A stretch of DNA of 64,000 nucleotides from NCBI GenBank assembly GCA_003508835.1, contig PUFA01000203.1, positions 588,501-652,500 of the forward strand, in the 5' to 3' direction. Made by a program: the position numbers and the translations under genes. The notes beneath the pieces are model-generated. The model did no database searches and was not told the DNA's origin. It saw nothing but the letters and a program-made list of their open reading frames with translations. Source of the DNA: Eonycteris spelaea (Eukaryota; Chordata; Mammalia; Chiroptera; Pteropodidae). Each line of letters begins with the position of its first letter. The first letter of the stretch is position 1. Shown here in pieces: positions 63,190 to 64,000 of this stretch.

Positions 63190-64000
63190 AAGAGCGAGGT
63201 CTATAACCAATTGATTTTCAACAAGGATCATTCAATGGAGGGTGGGGGAGGTAGGAATAGCCATGTCAACAAAGGTGATCAGACAACTGCATAGCCACAT
63301 GCAAAAGAATGAACTTGAACTCCCACCTCCTGTCATATACAGTTGACCCTTGAACAATGCAGAGGTTAGGGGCACTGACCCCCTGTGCGATTGAAAACCT
63401 GATATAATTTTTTGACTCCTCCAAAACTAAATTAATAGCCTACTGTAGGCCAGAAGCCTTACCAATAACAGTGATAAACATATGTTTTGTATGTTATATG
63501 TATTATATACTGTATTCTTACAATAAAGTAAGCTAGAGAAAAATGTACTTAAAATCATGAGGAAGAGAAAACACATTTACAGTATTTATTGGAAAAAATT
63601 TGTGTATCACTGGACCCACACAGTTCTAATCCATGTTGTTCAAGGGTCAATTGCATGAAAATAAACTCAAAATGGATCAAAAACCTAAATATAAGAGCTG
63701 AAGCTATAAAACTATTAGAAGAAAACATAGGAGTAAATCTTCATGTCCTAAGATTGGGCAAAGGATTCTTTGATTTGACATCAAAAGCATGAACAAAAAA
63801 AATTGATAAATTTGAATTCATCAAAATTTAAAACTTTTATGCATCAAAATACATTATCAAGAATGTGGAAAAACATCCTACAGGACAGGAGAAAATATCT
63901 GCAAATCATATGTCTACCAAGGGCCTAGCGTCCAGAATATATAAAGACCTTTTACAACTCAACAAGAGGCAAACAATAACAATTTTGTAAAATGGACTCT
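63190..64000 (+). mobile_element. L1 ORF2 C-terminal part, sense, split by a DNA transposon, runs off the window
   Basis: ccaattgattttcaacaagg (63209) to the cctcctgtcatata point at 63339, then resuming aataaactcaaaatggatca at 63660 and continuing agaagaaaacataggagtaa to the window end. The gap at 63340-63653 is a Tigger-like element, so the L1 was already present when that element inserted. Frames broken. Confidence 0.75.
63340..63653. mobile_element. Tigger-like (mariner superfamily) non-autonomous DNA transposon
   Basis: 314 bp with clear terminal inverted repeats: CAGTTGACCCTTGAACAA at the left and TTGTTCAAGGGTCAATTG at the right. The interior (gtatgttatatgtattatat, then acaataaagtaagctagaga) is the familiar mammalian family. 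TA flanks are partly decayed. No transposase. Confidence 0.82.

Noticed and set aside
1..64000. tRNA, rRNA, CRISPR arrays, operons and bacterial-type signals
   Set aside because: Nothing resembling them was seen; gene structure, repeats and composition are those of a mammalian chromosome.

Overview
This window is mammalian genomic DNA. It has intron-split immunoglobulin-superfamily genes with GT-AG junctions, abundant decayed LINE-1 (L1), MIR, L2 and DNA-transposon copies, and one CpG-island promoter. Two genes are recognisable, both on the + strand: the 3' part of an Fc receptor-like gene matching FCRL3 (418-10227, continuing upstream of base 1), and a complete FCRL5-like gene (22007-44792). 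The species is not certain. The L1 3'UTR type and the near absence of lineage SINEs suggest a laurasiatherian, possibly a bat; this is inference from memory of repeat families and is low confidence.

Layout. 1-10.2 kb: FCRL3 Ig domains D4, D5 and D6, the transmembrane exon, then five cytoplasmic exons carrying tyrosine motifs. 10.2-22 kb: intergenic, mostly L1 with one hAT element. FCRL4, which lies here in human, is not seen. 22-44.8 kb: FCRL5, with a split leader (a 31-nt coding exon and a 21-nt mini-exon separated by a 6 kb antisense L1), nine Ig-domain exons (D1, D2, D3, a D4-type domain and five D5-type domains), a transmembrane exon and five cytoplasmic exons with ITIM-like tyrosines. 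44.8-55.6 kb: GC-rich, gene-poor DNA with a decayed fragment resembling a SLAM-family Ig domain and an ITSM-like motif. 55.6-56.7 kb: a CpG island with a probable first exon for a short signal peptide. 56.7-64 kb: AT-rich DNA filled with L1 copies, a large (TCC)n microsatellite and a Tigger-like element nested in L1.

How the genes work together. FCRL3 and FCRL5 are type I B-lymphocyte membrane receptors. Their Ig ectodomains bind immunoglobulin-type ligands and their tails carry phosphotyrosine motifs that recruit SH2 phosphatases and kinases to tune antigen-receptor signalling. All Ig exons are phase 1-1 cassettes, so exons can be duplicated, skipped or converted without disturbing the frame.

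Two features stand out. First, one FCRL3 D5 exon and three FCRL5 D5-type exons are nearly identical over their cores although their introns differ, which suggests gene conversion. These same exons, plus a few others, carry small indels in G/C-rich runs that break the frame. This means either uncorrected sequencing errors or real gene decay. Second, several L1 fragments have been shifted strongly from A/T to G/C, which points to local GC-biased substitution.
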